From contig NZ_CP095491.1 of the NCBI RefSeq assembly GCF_023028105.1, positions 3,100,001 to 3,164,000 of the forward strand: a stretch of DNA of 64,000 bases, given 5' to 3'. A model generated the notes under the pieces. That model was not told where the DNA came from. It searched no databases and saw nothing but the letters and a program-made list of their open reading frames with translations. The position numbers were made by a program, and so were the translations under genes. Below are positions 8,473 to 15,883 of this stretch, one piece after another. Numbering within the stretch: position 1 is the stretch's first letter; each line of letters begins with the position of its first letter. This DNA comes from Halosolutus gelatinilyticus (GTDB taxonomy: Archaea; Halobacteriota; Halobacteria; Halobacteriales; Natrialbaceae).

Positions 8473-9708
8473 ATGCGATACGATGACTCGGATCAGGCTC
8501 GGGAACTCGCCCAGCGCGCACACGATCTGATGGAGGAGGTGGTGCTTCCGATCGAACGCGAACGCGCCGGCGGCACGGCCGTCTCGAACGGTACGGTGGC
8601 GGAGCTTCGCGAAGCGGCGCGCGAGTACGGCGTCTACGCGCCCCAGATTTCCGAACCGCACGGCGGCATGGGGATCGACTTCCGAGACGCGCTGCCCGTC
8701 TTCGAGGAGGCCGGACGCAGCGTTCTCGGCGCGATCGCGATGCGCGTCGACGCGCCGGACGAGGGGAACATGCACCTCCTCGAGCTCGCGGGCGACGAGA
8801 CGCAAAAGGAGCAGTACCTCGAACCGCTCGTCGCGGGCGACATCAAATCGGGATTCTCGATGACCGAACCCATGCAGGGCGCCGGATCGGACCCGAAGAT
8901 GATTCGGACCACCGCCGAGAAGGACGGCGACGAGTGGGTCATCGACGGCCACAAGTGGTGGACCACCCAGGGCGTCGAGGCCGACGTCCTGTTCGTCCTC
9001 GCCCGGACCGACGAGGACGCCCACCCCTACCAGGGCTGTTCGATCTTCGTCGTCCCCGCCGACGCCGACGGCGTCGAGATCGTCCGGAACGTTCCCCACA
9101 TGGGCGGCGGCGCTCGCAGCGAGTCCCACGCCGAAATCGTCTACGACGGCGTCCGCGTCCCCGAGGAACACCTGCTCGGCGAACTGAACGAGGGCTTCAC
9201 CCACGCACAGGAGCGACTCGGCCCCGCTCGACTCACCCACTGCATGCGGTTCTCGGGGATGGCCCAGCGATCGCTCGACATCGCGAAAGCCTACACGAGT
9301 GAGCGCGAGGGGTTCGGCTCGACGCTGTCGGACAAGCAGGCGCTACGCCACCGGATCGCCGACGCGGAGACGCGACTGCACGTCGCCCGGACGGCGATCC
9401 GCGACGCGGCCGATCGGATCAGCGCCGGCGATCAGGCCCGGGTTCCCGTCTCCATGTGCAAGGTATTCACCGCGAACGTCGCGCAGGACGCGATCGACCT
9501 CGCCGTCCAGTGTTGCGGCGCCAACGGCATCGGGAAGGATCTGCCGCTGTCCGACTTCTACGAATCCGTCCGCCAGTTCCGCATCGTCGACGGCGCCGAC
9601 GAGGTCCACCGGCGCGTCATCGCGCGAAACGCCTTCGAGGACGTCGACGAGGCCGAACTCGAACCCGTCACCCGGTTCGGCGAACCGAGCAAGCCGCTCG
9701 ACGGCTGA
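8473..9708 (+). CDS. Acyl-CoA dehydrogenase family protein
   Basis: A 411-residue FAD-dependent acyl-CoA dehydrogenase. Recognisable parts are the middle-domain motif SMTEPMQGAGSDP, WVIDGHKWWTT near residue 155, and a C-terminal helical domain with CCGANGIGKDLPLSDFY and VDGADEVHRRVIARNAFE. The length and C-terminus resemble ACAD10/11-like or long-chain enzymes rather than the short 383-residue type found at 36.6 and 42.8 kb. It oxidises an acyl-CoA to the 2,3-enoyl-CoA and passes electrons to ETF. The ATG at 8473 is about 30 nt behind a TATA-like box. Acyl chain specificity is unknown. Confidence 0.9.
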   Translation: MRYDDSDQARELAQRAHDLMEEVVLPIERERAGGTAVSNGTVAELREAAREYGVYAPQISEPHGGMGIDFRDALPVFEEAGRSVLGAIAMRVDAPDEGNMHLLELAGDETQKEQYLEPLVAGDIKSGFSMTEPMQGAGSDPKMIRTTAEKDGDEWVIDGHKWWTTQGVEADVLFVLARTDEDAHPYQGCSIFVVPADADGVEIVRNVPHMGGGARSESHAEIVYDGVRVPEEHLLGELNEGFTHAQERLGPARLTHCMRFSGMAQRSLDIAKAYTSEREGFGSTLSDKQALRHRIADAETRLHVARTAIRDAADRISAGDQARVPVSMCKVFTANVAQDAIDLAVQCCGANGIGKDLPLSDFYESVRQFRIVDGADEVHRRVIARNAFEDVDEAELEPVTRFGEPSKPLDG

Positions 9709-9738
9709 GCGACGGATCCGACGGCGGCGACAGCCCCA

Positions 9739-10965
9739 TCACTCGCGATATCGGTACTGATCCGCGAGTTCCGCGGGCGTAGCGATCGAGAGGTCGCCGG
9801 CGGATTCCCGGTCGACGAGGGCGTCGACGATCTCCGAGAGGTCGCTGGCGGATTCGTCGTCGAGTCGGTGGAAGACGAACGACGTGATACCGCCGAGCTC
9901 GGCCGTTAGGTCCATCAGCGCGCTCGCGTCGTCGGCGTTCGGACCGATGACCCGCGGAACCAGGGACGGGTTAGTGACGTATCCGTGAACGGCGCCTCGT
10001 CCCCCGAACGCGAGGTCGTGATGCGTCTCCGCCAGCGCCAGAACGGACTCGTCGTACCGCCCCGTCGGATACGAGAGGAACCGGGCGCCGTCGCCGTATC
10101 CGTTCGTCTCGAGCCACCGGCCGGCGCCGACGACGTCCGCCGTCGGATCGCTCACGTTCGTGAGCGCGAGCCCGCGGGCCGAGTGACTGGCGATCGTCCA
10201 GCCGGCGTTCGCGAGCGTCTCGACCTGCCCGACCGTCAATCGATCGCCCTCGTGTGCGGGGTCCCCGCGAAGCCGATCGGGCGTGACGAACGTCGTCGCC
10301 GGGACGCCGGCCTCCTCGAGGATCGGCAGCGCGCGCGTGTAGTCCGTCTCGTAGCCGCCGTCGAACTGGAGCAACACGACGCCCGCGTCGGGTCGGGGAA
10401 CGAAGTGCAGGTCGTCGACCCAGACGTCGGCCGCCGACTCGTCGCCCGCCGGTCGACTCAGTTCGATCCGGGAAATCGCCGTTAGATCCGGCTCCCCGGC
10501 GACGTACGAGACGCCGAAATTGTGGCGCATGATGGGGAGGCCGCCCTCGACCCGCGTCCGGTACCTGACGAAATCCCCGTCGCCGTCGTAGACCTCCACG
10601 CGAAGGGGCGATGCCTCGTCCGCGGCCACCGCTAGTCCGGGGACGTGTCCGGACAGGTCCAGCGATCGATCGGGCGCGGTGACGATGCCGACCCGGTCGT
10701 CGGCGTCGGTCGCCTCGAGCCGCGCCGATTGCGAGCCCGTATACGCCCGGTTCTCGTCCGCCTCGAGCGACCCCGCGGCGACCAGCCAGTCGTCGAGCTC
10801 GTCGAAGTCGTCGTACGTGCCGGCCTCGACGGCGACGGATTCCGCCGCTCCCTCGCCGAACTCGCTCGTCCCGTCGTCCGATTCGGTTCCCTCCGGGTCG
10901 GTACCGTAGTCCATACAGCCGCCGAGCGAGAGCGTCACCGTCGCGAGATACGTCCGCCGATTCAT
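9739..10965 (-). CDS. Polysaccharide deacetylase-family lipoprotein
   Basis: A 408-residue protein from the ATG that gives MNRRTYLATVTLSLGGCMDY, a short signal with a lipobox-like LGGC; the longer open frame upstream is not supported. An acidic linker is followed by a beta-rich module (about residues 45-190) resembling a carbohydrate-binding jelly roll. A NodB-like domain then follows (about residues 195-400) with LLQFDGGYETDY, IASHSARG and YPTGRYDESV. Canonical deacetylases have paired Asp residues in motif 1 (FDDG); here the second position is Gly. It probably acts at the cell surface on polysaccharide or protein glycans, but activity is uncertain because of that change. Confidence 0.8.
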   Translation of the reverse strand: MNRRTYLATVTLSLGGCMDYGTDPEGTESDDGTSEFGEGAAESVAVEAGTYDDFDELDDWLVAAGSLEADENRAYTGSQSARLEATDADDRVGIVTAPDRSLDLSGHVPGLAVAADEASPLRVEVYDGDGDFVRYRTRVEGGLPIMRHNFGVSYVAGEPDLTAISRIELSRPAGDESAADVWVDDLHFVPRPDAGVVLLQFDGGYETDYTRALPILEEAGVPATTFVTPDRLRGDPAHEGDRLTVGQVETLANAGWTIASHSARGLALTNVSDPTADVVGAGRWLETNGYGDGARFLSYPTGRYDESVLALAETHHDLAFGGRGAVHGYVTNPSLVPRVIGPNADDASALMDLTAELGGITSFVFHRLDDESASDLSEIVDALVDRESAGDLSIATPAELADQYRYRE

Positions 10966-11279
10966 CACCCTCGATACGATGGATACGAACGACGCGGAAA
11001 GTAATGCGTCGGCTACGCGATCGATCCGGTACCGGCGGCCGTCGGACGGATCGGCAGCGCTCGCGAAGCGGCTGACGGCGTCGCGAGCGCGACGAGAGTG
11101 ATCGCCGAGCACGACCGGACGGTGCGATCGTGTCCGGCGTTGCTCGCAGGCGTCGTTGCTCTTCCGTGCGATCTCGGGCGTGGCGGGATTCGAACCGTGA
11201 GCGGACGTGCTCGCTTCGCTGCTCCCTGATTTGAATCCCTGGGCCGTTTTCACTGCTCGCGCTGTCGCTCGCAGGAAAA
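10966..11279. other. Intergenic stretch containing a tRNA-Arg 3'-end fragment
   Basis: About 314 bp without a gene. It holds the partial copy of the adjacent tRNA-Arg (11176-11196), then a repetitive stretch of alternating GCTCGC/GCTGCT-like words. It ends with AAAAC immediately after the tRNA; read on the minus strand this is GTTTT, a plausible short U-tract terminator for the tRNA. Confidence 0.5.
11176..11196 (-). repeat. Partial copy of tRNA-Arg 3' end (T-loop to acceptor)
   Basis: Twenty of 21 bases match 11281-11301, the acceptor, T-stem and T-loop of the tRNA-Arg gene 105 bp away; the single difference is G for A at the eighth base. A short duplicate of a tRNA 3' end is the usual footprint of tRNA-targeted integration, although no integrase is visible in the window. 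Confidence 0.7.
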
Positions 11280-11352
11280 CGGGCGTGACGGGATTCGAAC
11301 CCGCGATCAGAAGGTTAGGAACCTCCTGCCCTCTCCGCTAGGCCACACGCCC
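11280..11352 (-). tRNA. tRNA-Arg (anticodon CCT)
   Basis: On the minus strand the 73-nt sequence folds as a cloverleaf. The acceptor arm pairs GGGCGTG with CACGCCC, the D-arm is GCC...GGC, and the anticodon arm GGAGG-TTCCTAA-CCTTC places CCT at positions 34-36. The T-arm has loop TTCGAAT, and the discriminator is G with no encoded CCA. It decodes AGG. A run of T follows directly on the transcribed strand. It lies between the deacetylase and tatA, all reading leftward. Confidence 0.95.
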
Positions 11353-11363
11353 CGGCGAAAACG

Positions 11364-11675
11364 TCAGTTGGATCCGGTTTCCGATTCGGTTTCTGATTCG
11401 ATCTCCGATTCGGTCTCCTCGCGGGTGACCGGTTCGGTGTCGACGAAGTCGTCCTCTTCGTCCTCCTCCTCGAAGCCCTGGTCGCGCATCTCTTCGAGTT
11501 CCGTTTCGACCTTTTCACGCCCCTTCTGGAATTCGCCCATCGCCTCGCCGGTCGAGCGGGCCAGCTTCGGGATCTTGTTCGCCCCGAACAGCAAGATGGC
11601 GATGAAAAGGATGATCAAGAGTTCCGGACCCCCGGGTGCGCCGGGGATGAACAGCGGTGCGATTTCGGCTACCAT
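11364..11675 (-). CDS. tatA: Twin-arginine translocase subunit TatA/TatE family
   Basis: A 103-residue protein from the ATG giving MVAEIAPLFIPG. One N-terminal hydrophobic helix (PELLIILFIAILLFGANKIP) is followed by the amphipathic helix KLARSTGEAMGEF and an acidic tail ending in ESE/TESET repeats, the standard TatA plan. It forms the translocation pore for folded Tat substrates, the dominant export route in haloarchaea, and several Tat-type lipoproteins are encoded in this window. No tatC is present here. A TATA element (TTATAATT) 26-33 nt upstream indicates a leaderless message. Confidence 0.93.
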   Translation of the reverse strand: MVAEIAPLFIPGAPGGPELLIILFIAILLFGANKIPKLARSTGEAMGEFQKGREKVETELEEMRDQGFEEEDEEDDFVDTEPVTREETESEIESETESETGSN

Positions 11676-11700
11676 CTCTATGCGTGGCTTACCGGCTGGC

Positions 11701-11708
11701 AATTATAA
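11701..11708 (-). promoter_or_regulatory. TATA box of tatA
   Basis: TTATAATT on the minus strand lies 26-33 nt upstream of the tatA ATG, the spacing expected for a haloarchaeal leaderless transcript. It directly abuts the 30-bp repeat copy at 11710-11739. Confidence 0.6.
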
Positions 11709-11709
11709 C

Positions 11710-11739
11710 CTTTTTGGACCGCTCAGCTAGGAACGTCCC
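11710..11739. repeat. Direct repeat, copy A (upstream of tatA)
   Basis: This 30-bp segment (CTTTTTGGACCGCTCAGCTA followed by GGAACGTCCC) matches 13329-13358 at 28 of 30 positions in the same orientation. The two copies bracket a 1.6-kb AT-richer patch. Confidence 0.85.
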
Positions 11740-11817
11740 AGCTACGTCCCGTTTCCGCGATCGACGCGGAACGCGGCGGGTTGGACGTCGATCAGCGACC
11801 GAACGGAAGTGGTGCGG

Positions 11818-12753
11818 TCACTTGGGATCGAAATCGTCGCGAAAGGCGTCGCGGTACTCGGCGAATCGTTCGTAACCGGTCAGATGGTACAGATCGTCTA
11901 GTTGAATAATATGGGTGTGATGATATGACTCGTCCTGAACCTCGTGTTTCAGGCAATACAGGCTCACATCTCCCGGAACGCGGAAGTCATCGATAGTTTT
12001 AGATATCGTATCCATTGCTGCGAGAGTGTGATTTTTGACGGTCTCTCGGTCGGTAACGCGCCAGTATTCGTACAATCCCCAGACGGCGAACAGTTTGCCG
12101 TTCAGCGTGTGTGCAGGGGGGTGAATCGGATACTCTTCGATCCAATACTGGCCGTCCTCGATCGTCACGACCCAAGGATCATCTGTATCGCTTGGGCGCG
12201 GGGTCGCGAGCGTCGTCCAGATTCGATCGGCGATTCCGTAATAGTACTGGTCGTCGGTCAGATGTGCAAGCCGGGCGAAGGCGCTGAGGGCGATACCCTG
12301 GCCCATCCCGCTGTACCACGGGGCAGTGAGAAGCTCGTCTTCGTCGCCGTGTAGAGGGAAGTCGAAATCGTATGGAAAATACAGACCGTTCTGGGGGCCG
12401 GTCGCCGCGGTGTCGACGAATCGCTCGGCGTAGCGACGACTTGCCTCCGCGTAGACGCTGGAGTCGGATTCGCTATGACGGATGCACTGGGCGAGATCGA
12501 TCAGCGTTCGTGCTGATTTCGTCGCGTGGACTGATTCGGCATCGTCCTCACCGTGCGTCTTTAAATCGAGAGTCAGCGCCGTCTCGGGATCAAAACGGAC
12601 TGCGTTAGTCGTCCGTTGGGGCCACGCGTTATAGTCGAATTCGTTGAGTGTGAGGTTCGTTTCTATTTGCGTTGCCCTCGGCGTCGCACACCCGCCTACG
12701 GCTACTGCAAACGGAGCAGTCAAGGACCGCAGGACCGAACGGCGGTCTATCAT
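11818..12753 (-). CDS. D-glucuronyl C5-epimerase-like Tat lipoprotein
   Basis: A 311-residue protein. The N-terminus MIDRRSVLRSLTAPFAVAVG ends in GGC, a twin-arginine signal with a lipobox. The body is an all-alpha barrel-like domain with APWYSGMGQGIALSAFARL and the C-terminal LDDLYHLTGYERF, which resemble the C-terminal domain of D-glucuronyl C5-epimerases that convert glucuronate to iduronate in glycans. An extracellular glycan-modifying role is inferred. GC content is visibly lower than in neighbouring genes, and it sits inside the patch bracketed by the 30-bp repeats, so recent acquisition is plausible. No glycosyltransferase cluster adjoins it. Confidence 0.75.
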   Translation of the reverse strand: MIDRRSVLRSLTAPFAVAVGGCATPRATQIETNLTLNEFDYNAWPQRTTNAVRFDPETALTLDLKTHGEDDAESVHATKSARTLIDLAQCIRHSESDSSVYAEASRRYAERFVDTAATGPQNGLYFPYDFDFPLHGDEDELLTAPWYSGMGQGIALSAFARLAHLTDDQYYYGIADRIWTTLATPRPSDTDDPWVVTIEDGQYWIEEYPIHPPAHTLNGKLFAVWGLYEYWRVTDRETVKNHTLAAMDTISKTIDDFRVPGDVSLYCLKHEVQDESYHHTHIIQLDDLYHLTGYERFAEYRDAFRDDFDPK

Positions 12754-13098
12754 GTTTCTGGCGTACTATGTAGACCGGGTTAAAGAGTTGTACCCCTGAG
12801 ATCTGATTTCACGGAATCGTGAATTTTGTTGCTAACTCGGATCGGGAACGGTCGAACCCATCAACAGTTGGTGTGGATTCTAGACTCAATGACTGTCCGA
12901 GAGCTAGTCCGGAAATATAACTGCCGGTGTCTTTCTGAAATCGGTGCAGCGACGCCCCGTTTCGGTTGGCGACGTGGAACCGGATCGGAGATCGCCCCAA
13001 ACGTCGGGGGTTGTAGTTTGGGATACCAAGAGCGGAGATGGGTTGCAGCGGTCCGTCGCAACTGCCACCACGCGGAAGTCCGTGGCGTCGATGCACCA
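12754..13098. other. AT-richer non-coding stretch behind the epimerase-like gene
   Basis: No convincing gene. It contains the leftward promoter of the epimerase-like gene (a TTTAACC element near 12780) and a small perfect inverted repeat, TTCACG-GAAT-CGTGAA, at 12808-12823. A 97-codon leftward open frame (12809-13102) has basic composition unlike haloarchaeal proteins and is not called. Confidence 0.4.
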
Positions 13099-13341
13099 TC
13101 ATCTAGCTATTCCTGACGTATAGTACGCTGAAGCAAGCCCATATAACAGATGCGCATTATGACGGAGAGATCCGAAACCCTGCCAGTCTGGGTGCGGCCG
13201 TGGTTCTAAATTTGAGTGATCGTGTTGTTCGACGATTTCGAGAGATTGCTTTCGAAGATCACTTTGCGGAAAATACCTCCAGAGAGCATATACGTAGTAA
13301 CTTATTCCTAACCTATGGGGAAAATAATCTTTTTGGACCAC
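13099..13341 (-). pseudogene. Truncated ORF in the AT-richer patch
   Basis: Eighty codons, GTG start, containing GISYYVYALWRYFPQ and SLRHNAHLLYGLASAYY. This looks like the C-terminal part of a larger helical enzyme rather than a complete protein. Its first codons (VQK) lie inside the copy-B repeat, so the coding sequence appears cut off and fused to repeat DNA. I do not recognise the family; a carbohydrate-active enzyme would fit its neighbour but that is a guess. It is probably a non-functional remnant. Confidence 0.5.
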
Positions 13342-13358
13342 TCAGCTAGAAACGTCCC
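13329..13358. repeat. Direct repeat, copy B
   Basis: CTTTTTGGACCACTCAGCTA followed by GAAACGTCCC. It matches copy A at 11710-11739 at 28 of 30 positions. Copy A abuts the tatA promoter; copy B abuts the 5' end of the truncated ORF at the far edge of the AT-richer patch. Confidence 0.85.
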
Positions 13359-13478
13359 CGACGCAGCGCCTTCATGGACGTTATCGAACCGGAACGGTCC
13401 TTCGACGGAACCCCGCCGGAGTCGACGTCGGTTCCGACGAGATCGAAGCAGGTCGTCGCACGACGACCCGCCGACCGG

Positions 13479-13661
13479 TCAGATCCATCGGTCGCGATCG
13501 CTGGCGCTCGTCTCGCGACAGGCATAACACAGCCCAAGTCGTCGATCCGTCGCCGATCGTTTCTTGTGGTTACAGCGGGCCGCCGGGCTCTCGACGTCAC
13601 GGTCGTGCTCGCAGTCAGAATCGCCGTCGACCGGCCGGCGGTGGCTTCCGTTCGTTCCCAT
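13479..13661 (-). CDS. Possible small Cys-rich (zinc-ribbon-like) protein
   Basis: A 60-codon leftward frame, MGTNGSHRRPVDGDSDCEHD..., with Cys-Glu-His, a second Cys-Asn-His and a final CYAC pair in LGLCYACRETSASDRD. Haloarchaea encode many such small zinc-binding proteins. No clear promoter is visible and the start is uncertain (a longer frame begins at 13799), so this is a tentative call. If it is not real, 13359-13856 is non-coding apart from the peroxiredoxin promoter. Confidence 0.35.
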   Translation of the reverse strand: MGTNGSHRRPVDGDSDCEHDRDVESPAARCNHKKRSATDRRLGLCYACRETSASDRDRWI

Positions 13662-13856
13662 CCCCTGCCGTAGGATCTCGGCGCGTACCCTTGAGCTTCT
13701 GCCCTGAAATCGTCGGTACGACTCCGTTCTCGATCGCCACCCCGCGGATCCCTGCGATTTCGTTCTGGAGGTCACTTCCCCATGCTCCCCCGCGAACACC
13801 CGATTTCCGTTCCGCGAACGAAACTGTCTTTCCGTCTTACTCGCAAGTGGACTACG

Positions 13857-14336
13857 ATGGCAACGACCGGAGACGCCACACCGGACTTCACGGCACCGCT
13901 CGCAAACGGCGACATCGAATCGTTCACCCTCTCTGAGCGCCTGGCCGACGAGGCACCGATCGTCCTCGCGTTCTTTCCCGGGTCGTTCACCAGCGTCTGC
14001 ACCGAGGAGATGTGTACGTTCCAGGACCGCCTCGCGGCGTTCGAGGACGTCGACGCCACGGTCTACGGCGTCAGCCGCGACTCCCCGTTCACGCTGAACG
14101 AGTTCCGCGAGCAGAACGACCTCGAGTTCGGCCTCATCAGCGACCTCAACAAGGAGCTCATCGAGGACTACGACGTCGAGATGGACTTCGCCGACCTCGG
14201 CGTCTACGGCGTCGCTAAACGCTCCGTCTTCGTCGTCGACGGCGACGGTCAGATCGCCTACGCGTGGGTCAGCGACGATCCTGGGGTCGAACCGGAGTAC
14301 GACGAGGTCGAGGACGCCGTCGCCGACGCCGCCTAA
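13857..14336 (+). CDS. Peroxiredoxin (AhpC/TSA family)
   Basis: A 159-residue thiol peroxidase from the ATG giving MATTGDATPDF. The active-site signature FFPGSFTSVCTEEMCTF places the peroxidatic Cys at residue 48, with another Cys at 53. VYGVSRDSPFTLNEF and FVVDGDGQIAYAWV are typical of bacterioferritin-comigratory/AhpE-like enzymes. It reduces hydrogen peroxide and organic peroxides in the cytoplasm. With KatG at 25.4 kb it gives the window two peroxide-removal systems. The longer frame upstream (from 13782) is unsupported. Confidence 0.93.
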   Translation: MATTGDATPDFTAPLANGDIESFTLSERLADEAPIVLAFFPGSFTSVCTEEMCTFQDRLAAFEDVDATVYGVSRDSPFTLNEFREQNDLEFGLISDLNKELIEDYDVEMDFADLGVYGVAKRSVFVVDGDGQIAYAWVSDDPGVEPEYDEVEDAVADAA

Positions 14337-14383
14337 TCTACCACCGTCGCAGCGCTTTTTTAGTCCGCACCCGAGGTTCGTGT

Positions 14384-15199
14384 ATGAGCGATTCTGTCGA
14401 CGACGAGAGTGCCGGCCGCGTCTACGATCCCAACGCGGAGCACGATTTCCCCGACGAAAAACTCAATCGCGTCCTCGAATTCGTCGATACCGACGAGGAG
14501 ATTCAGACCTACCTCGAAGCGCAAAACGTCAACGCCGTCGATCGGATGCGCTACAACGACCACGGCGTGAAACACATCGAGATCGTCCGCAACCGCGCGC
14601 TCTGTCTGTACGAACTCCTGAAGGCCGGCGACGTGGACTTCAACGGGGCCCGCCAGCAGGGTCTCGACGAGGAGGACGAGTCCGTCATCATCGCCCTGGC
14701 CGCGGCGCTGCACGACATCGGCCACGTCGTCCACCGCGACGAACACGTCTACTACTCGATCCCGCTCGCGGCGGACGTCCTCGATCGCATCCTCCCCGAG
14801 TTCTACGACCTCGCCGAGCAAGTCCGCGTCAAGGCCGAGGTGCTTCACGCGATCCTCTGTCACCACAAGGCCGAGACGCCGCTGACGACCGAGGCGGGCG
14901 TCATCCGCGTCGCCGACGCCCTCGACATGGAGCGCGGCCGATCGCGGATCCCCTACGAGTACGGCGGTCGCGGCATCAACACCCTCTCGAGCCAGGCGAT
15001 CAGTAGCGTGTCGCTGCAGGAGGGCGACAGCCGGCCCGTGATGGTCGAGATCGCGATGACCAACGCGGCGGGCGTCTACCAGGTCGACAACCTGCTCAAG
15101 GCCAAACTCCGGGGCTCGGGGCTCGAAGACGAGATCCGGATCGTCGCGGTCAACACGAACGAAAACCACGACCAACTCGTCGAGCGGATCGAACTGTAG
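14384..15199 (+). CDS. HD-domain phosphohydrolase family protein
   Basis: A 271-residue protein. The HD superfamily metal site is visible as NDHGVKHIEIVRNR (His60, His64), ALHDIGH (His110-Asp111, His114) and later HHKAET and VADALDMERGRSR. A C-terminal region of about 70 residues (VMVEIAMTNAAGVYQVDNLL) is probably a small regulatory or dimerisation domain. The family hydrolyses phosphate esters, often nucleotides, but the substrate is unknown. A TTTTTTAG element about 25 nt upstream of the ATG suggests a leaderless transcript. It follows the peroxiredoxin by 47 bp yet has its own promoter. Confidence 0.85.
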   Translation: MSDSVDDESAGRVYDPNAEHDFPDEKLNRVLEFVDTDEEIQTYLEAQNVNAVDRMRYNDHGVKHIEIVRNRALCLYELLKAGDVDFNGARQQGLDEEDESVIIALAAALHDIGHVVHRDEHVYYSIPLAADVLDRILPEFYDLAEQVRVKAEVLHAILCHHKAETPLTTEAGVIRVADALDMERGRSRIPYEYGGRGINTLSSQAISSVSLQEGDSRPVMVEIAMTNAAGVYQVDNLLKAKLRGSGLEDEIRIVAVNTNENHDQLVERIEL

Positions 15200-15274
15200 G
15201 TCGCGTCTCCCGGGCACCGGCCGGTCGCAGCGCCAACGGAACGCCCCCGGCGCTGGGTCGGACGACGGCACCGA

Positions 15275-15499
15275 TCAGGTGATTTCGAATCCCCGATTGG
15301 TCCGCTCTAAGTGTCCCTCGCCGCGGAGCGTTCCGGTGATCGAGAGCACCGTCCCCCGGCTGAGTCCGAGCGCCGATCGGAGCTCGTCGACCGTCGTGGC
15401 GCCGTGTAGCGCGACGTACAGGTAGACGAGCTTCGCACGCGCGGAATCGAGATCGTCGGGAACCGAGACGTCCTCCCCCCGTGACGGTGACGCGCCCAT
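15275..15499 (-). CDS. Small winged-HTH (TrmB/MarR-like) regulator
   Basis: A 74-residue protein from the ATG giving MGASPSRGED. Its core, LVYLYVALHGATTVDELRSA, continues into LGLSRGTVLSITGTLRGEG, a complete helix-turn-helix with wing as in TrmB or MarR N-terminal domains, and nothing else is present. It is divergent from the XapX gene about 135 bp away. Ligand and targets are unknown. A longer frame to 15643 would overlap the divergent gene and is not preferred. Confidence 0.7.
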   Translation of the reverse strand: MGASPSRGEDVSVPDDLDSARAKLVYLYVALHGATTVDELRSALGLSRGTVLSITGTLRGEGHLERTNRGFEIT

Positions 15500-15633
15500 G
15501 TGCGGTGGATTCACGTGTGCGCTGTTAGTCTTTCTGCCCGTCTCCGACGATTGTCGATCGAGCGTCGGTCCATCCCCGACGGGACAGGCGCGATGCTTTT
15601 GTAGTCGCCGCGAAAAATCAGCAGGAAGAACCG

Positions 15634-15828
15634 ATGTCAACACACATTACCGTCCTCGCACTCGTGACCGGACTGCTAACCGGGGCGCTGTTTCGCTTTC
15701 TCAACGTTCCGATCCCCGCACCGCCGGAACTCCCCGGCGTGATGGGAATCGTCGGAATCTTCGTCGGCTACAAGCTGATCGACTACTTCGGCGTCGGTGT
15801 GGACCTCCTCGAAGCCCTCGGCAGTTGA
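15634..15828 (+). CDS. XapX-domain small membrane protein
   Basis: A 64-residue protein with two hydrophobic segments, ITVLALVTGLLTGALF and GVMGIVGIFVGYKLIDYF, joined by the Pro-rich loop VPIPAPPELPG. This matches the XapX (DUF1427) family. Function is unknown; some members neighbour xanthosine transport genes in bacteria, but nothing here supports that. It is divergent from the small HTH protein. Confidence 0.8.
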   Translation: MSTHITVLALVTGLLTGALFRFLNVPIPAPPELPGVMGIVGIFVGYKLIDYFGVGVDLLEALGS

Positions 15829-15883
15829 TCGCGGGGCCCGGCGATCGGTCGCAAAAAGTCGTCGAAATCGCCCGCGGTTTGGC

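Noticed and set aside
12809-13102. A 97-codon leftward frame after the truncated ORF
   Set aside because: The predicted protein is basic and low in acidic residues, unlike every supported gene here, and shows no recognisable motif.
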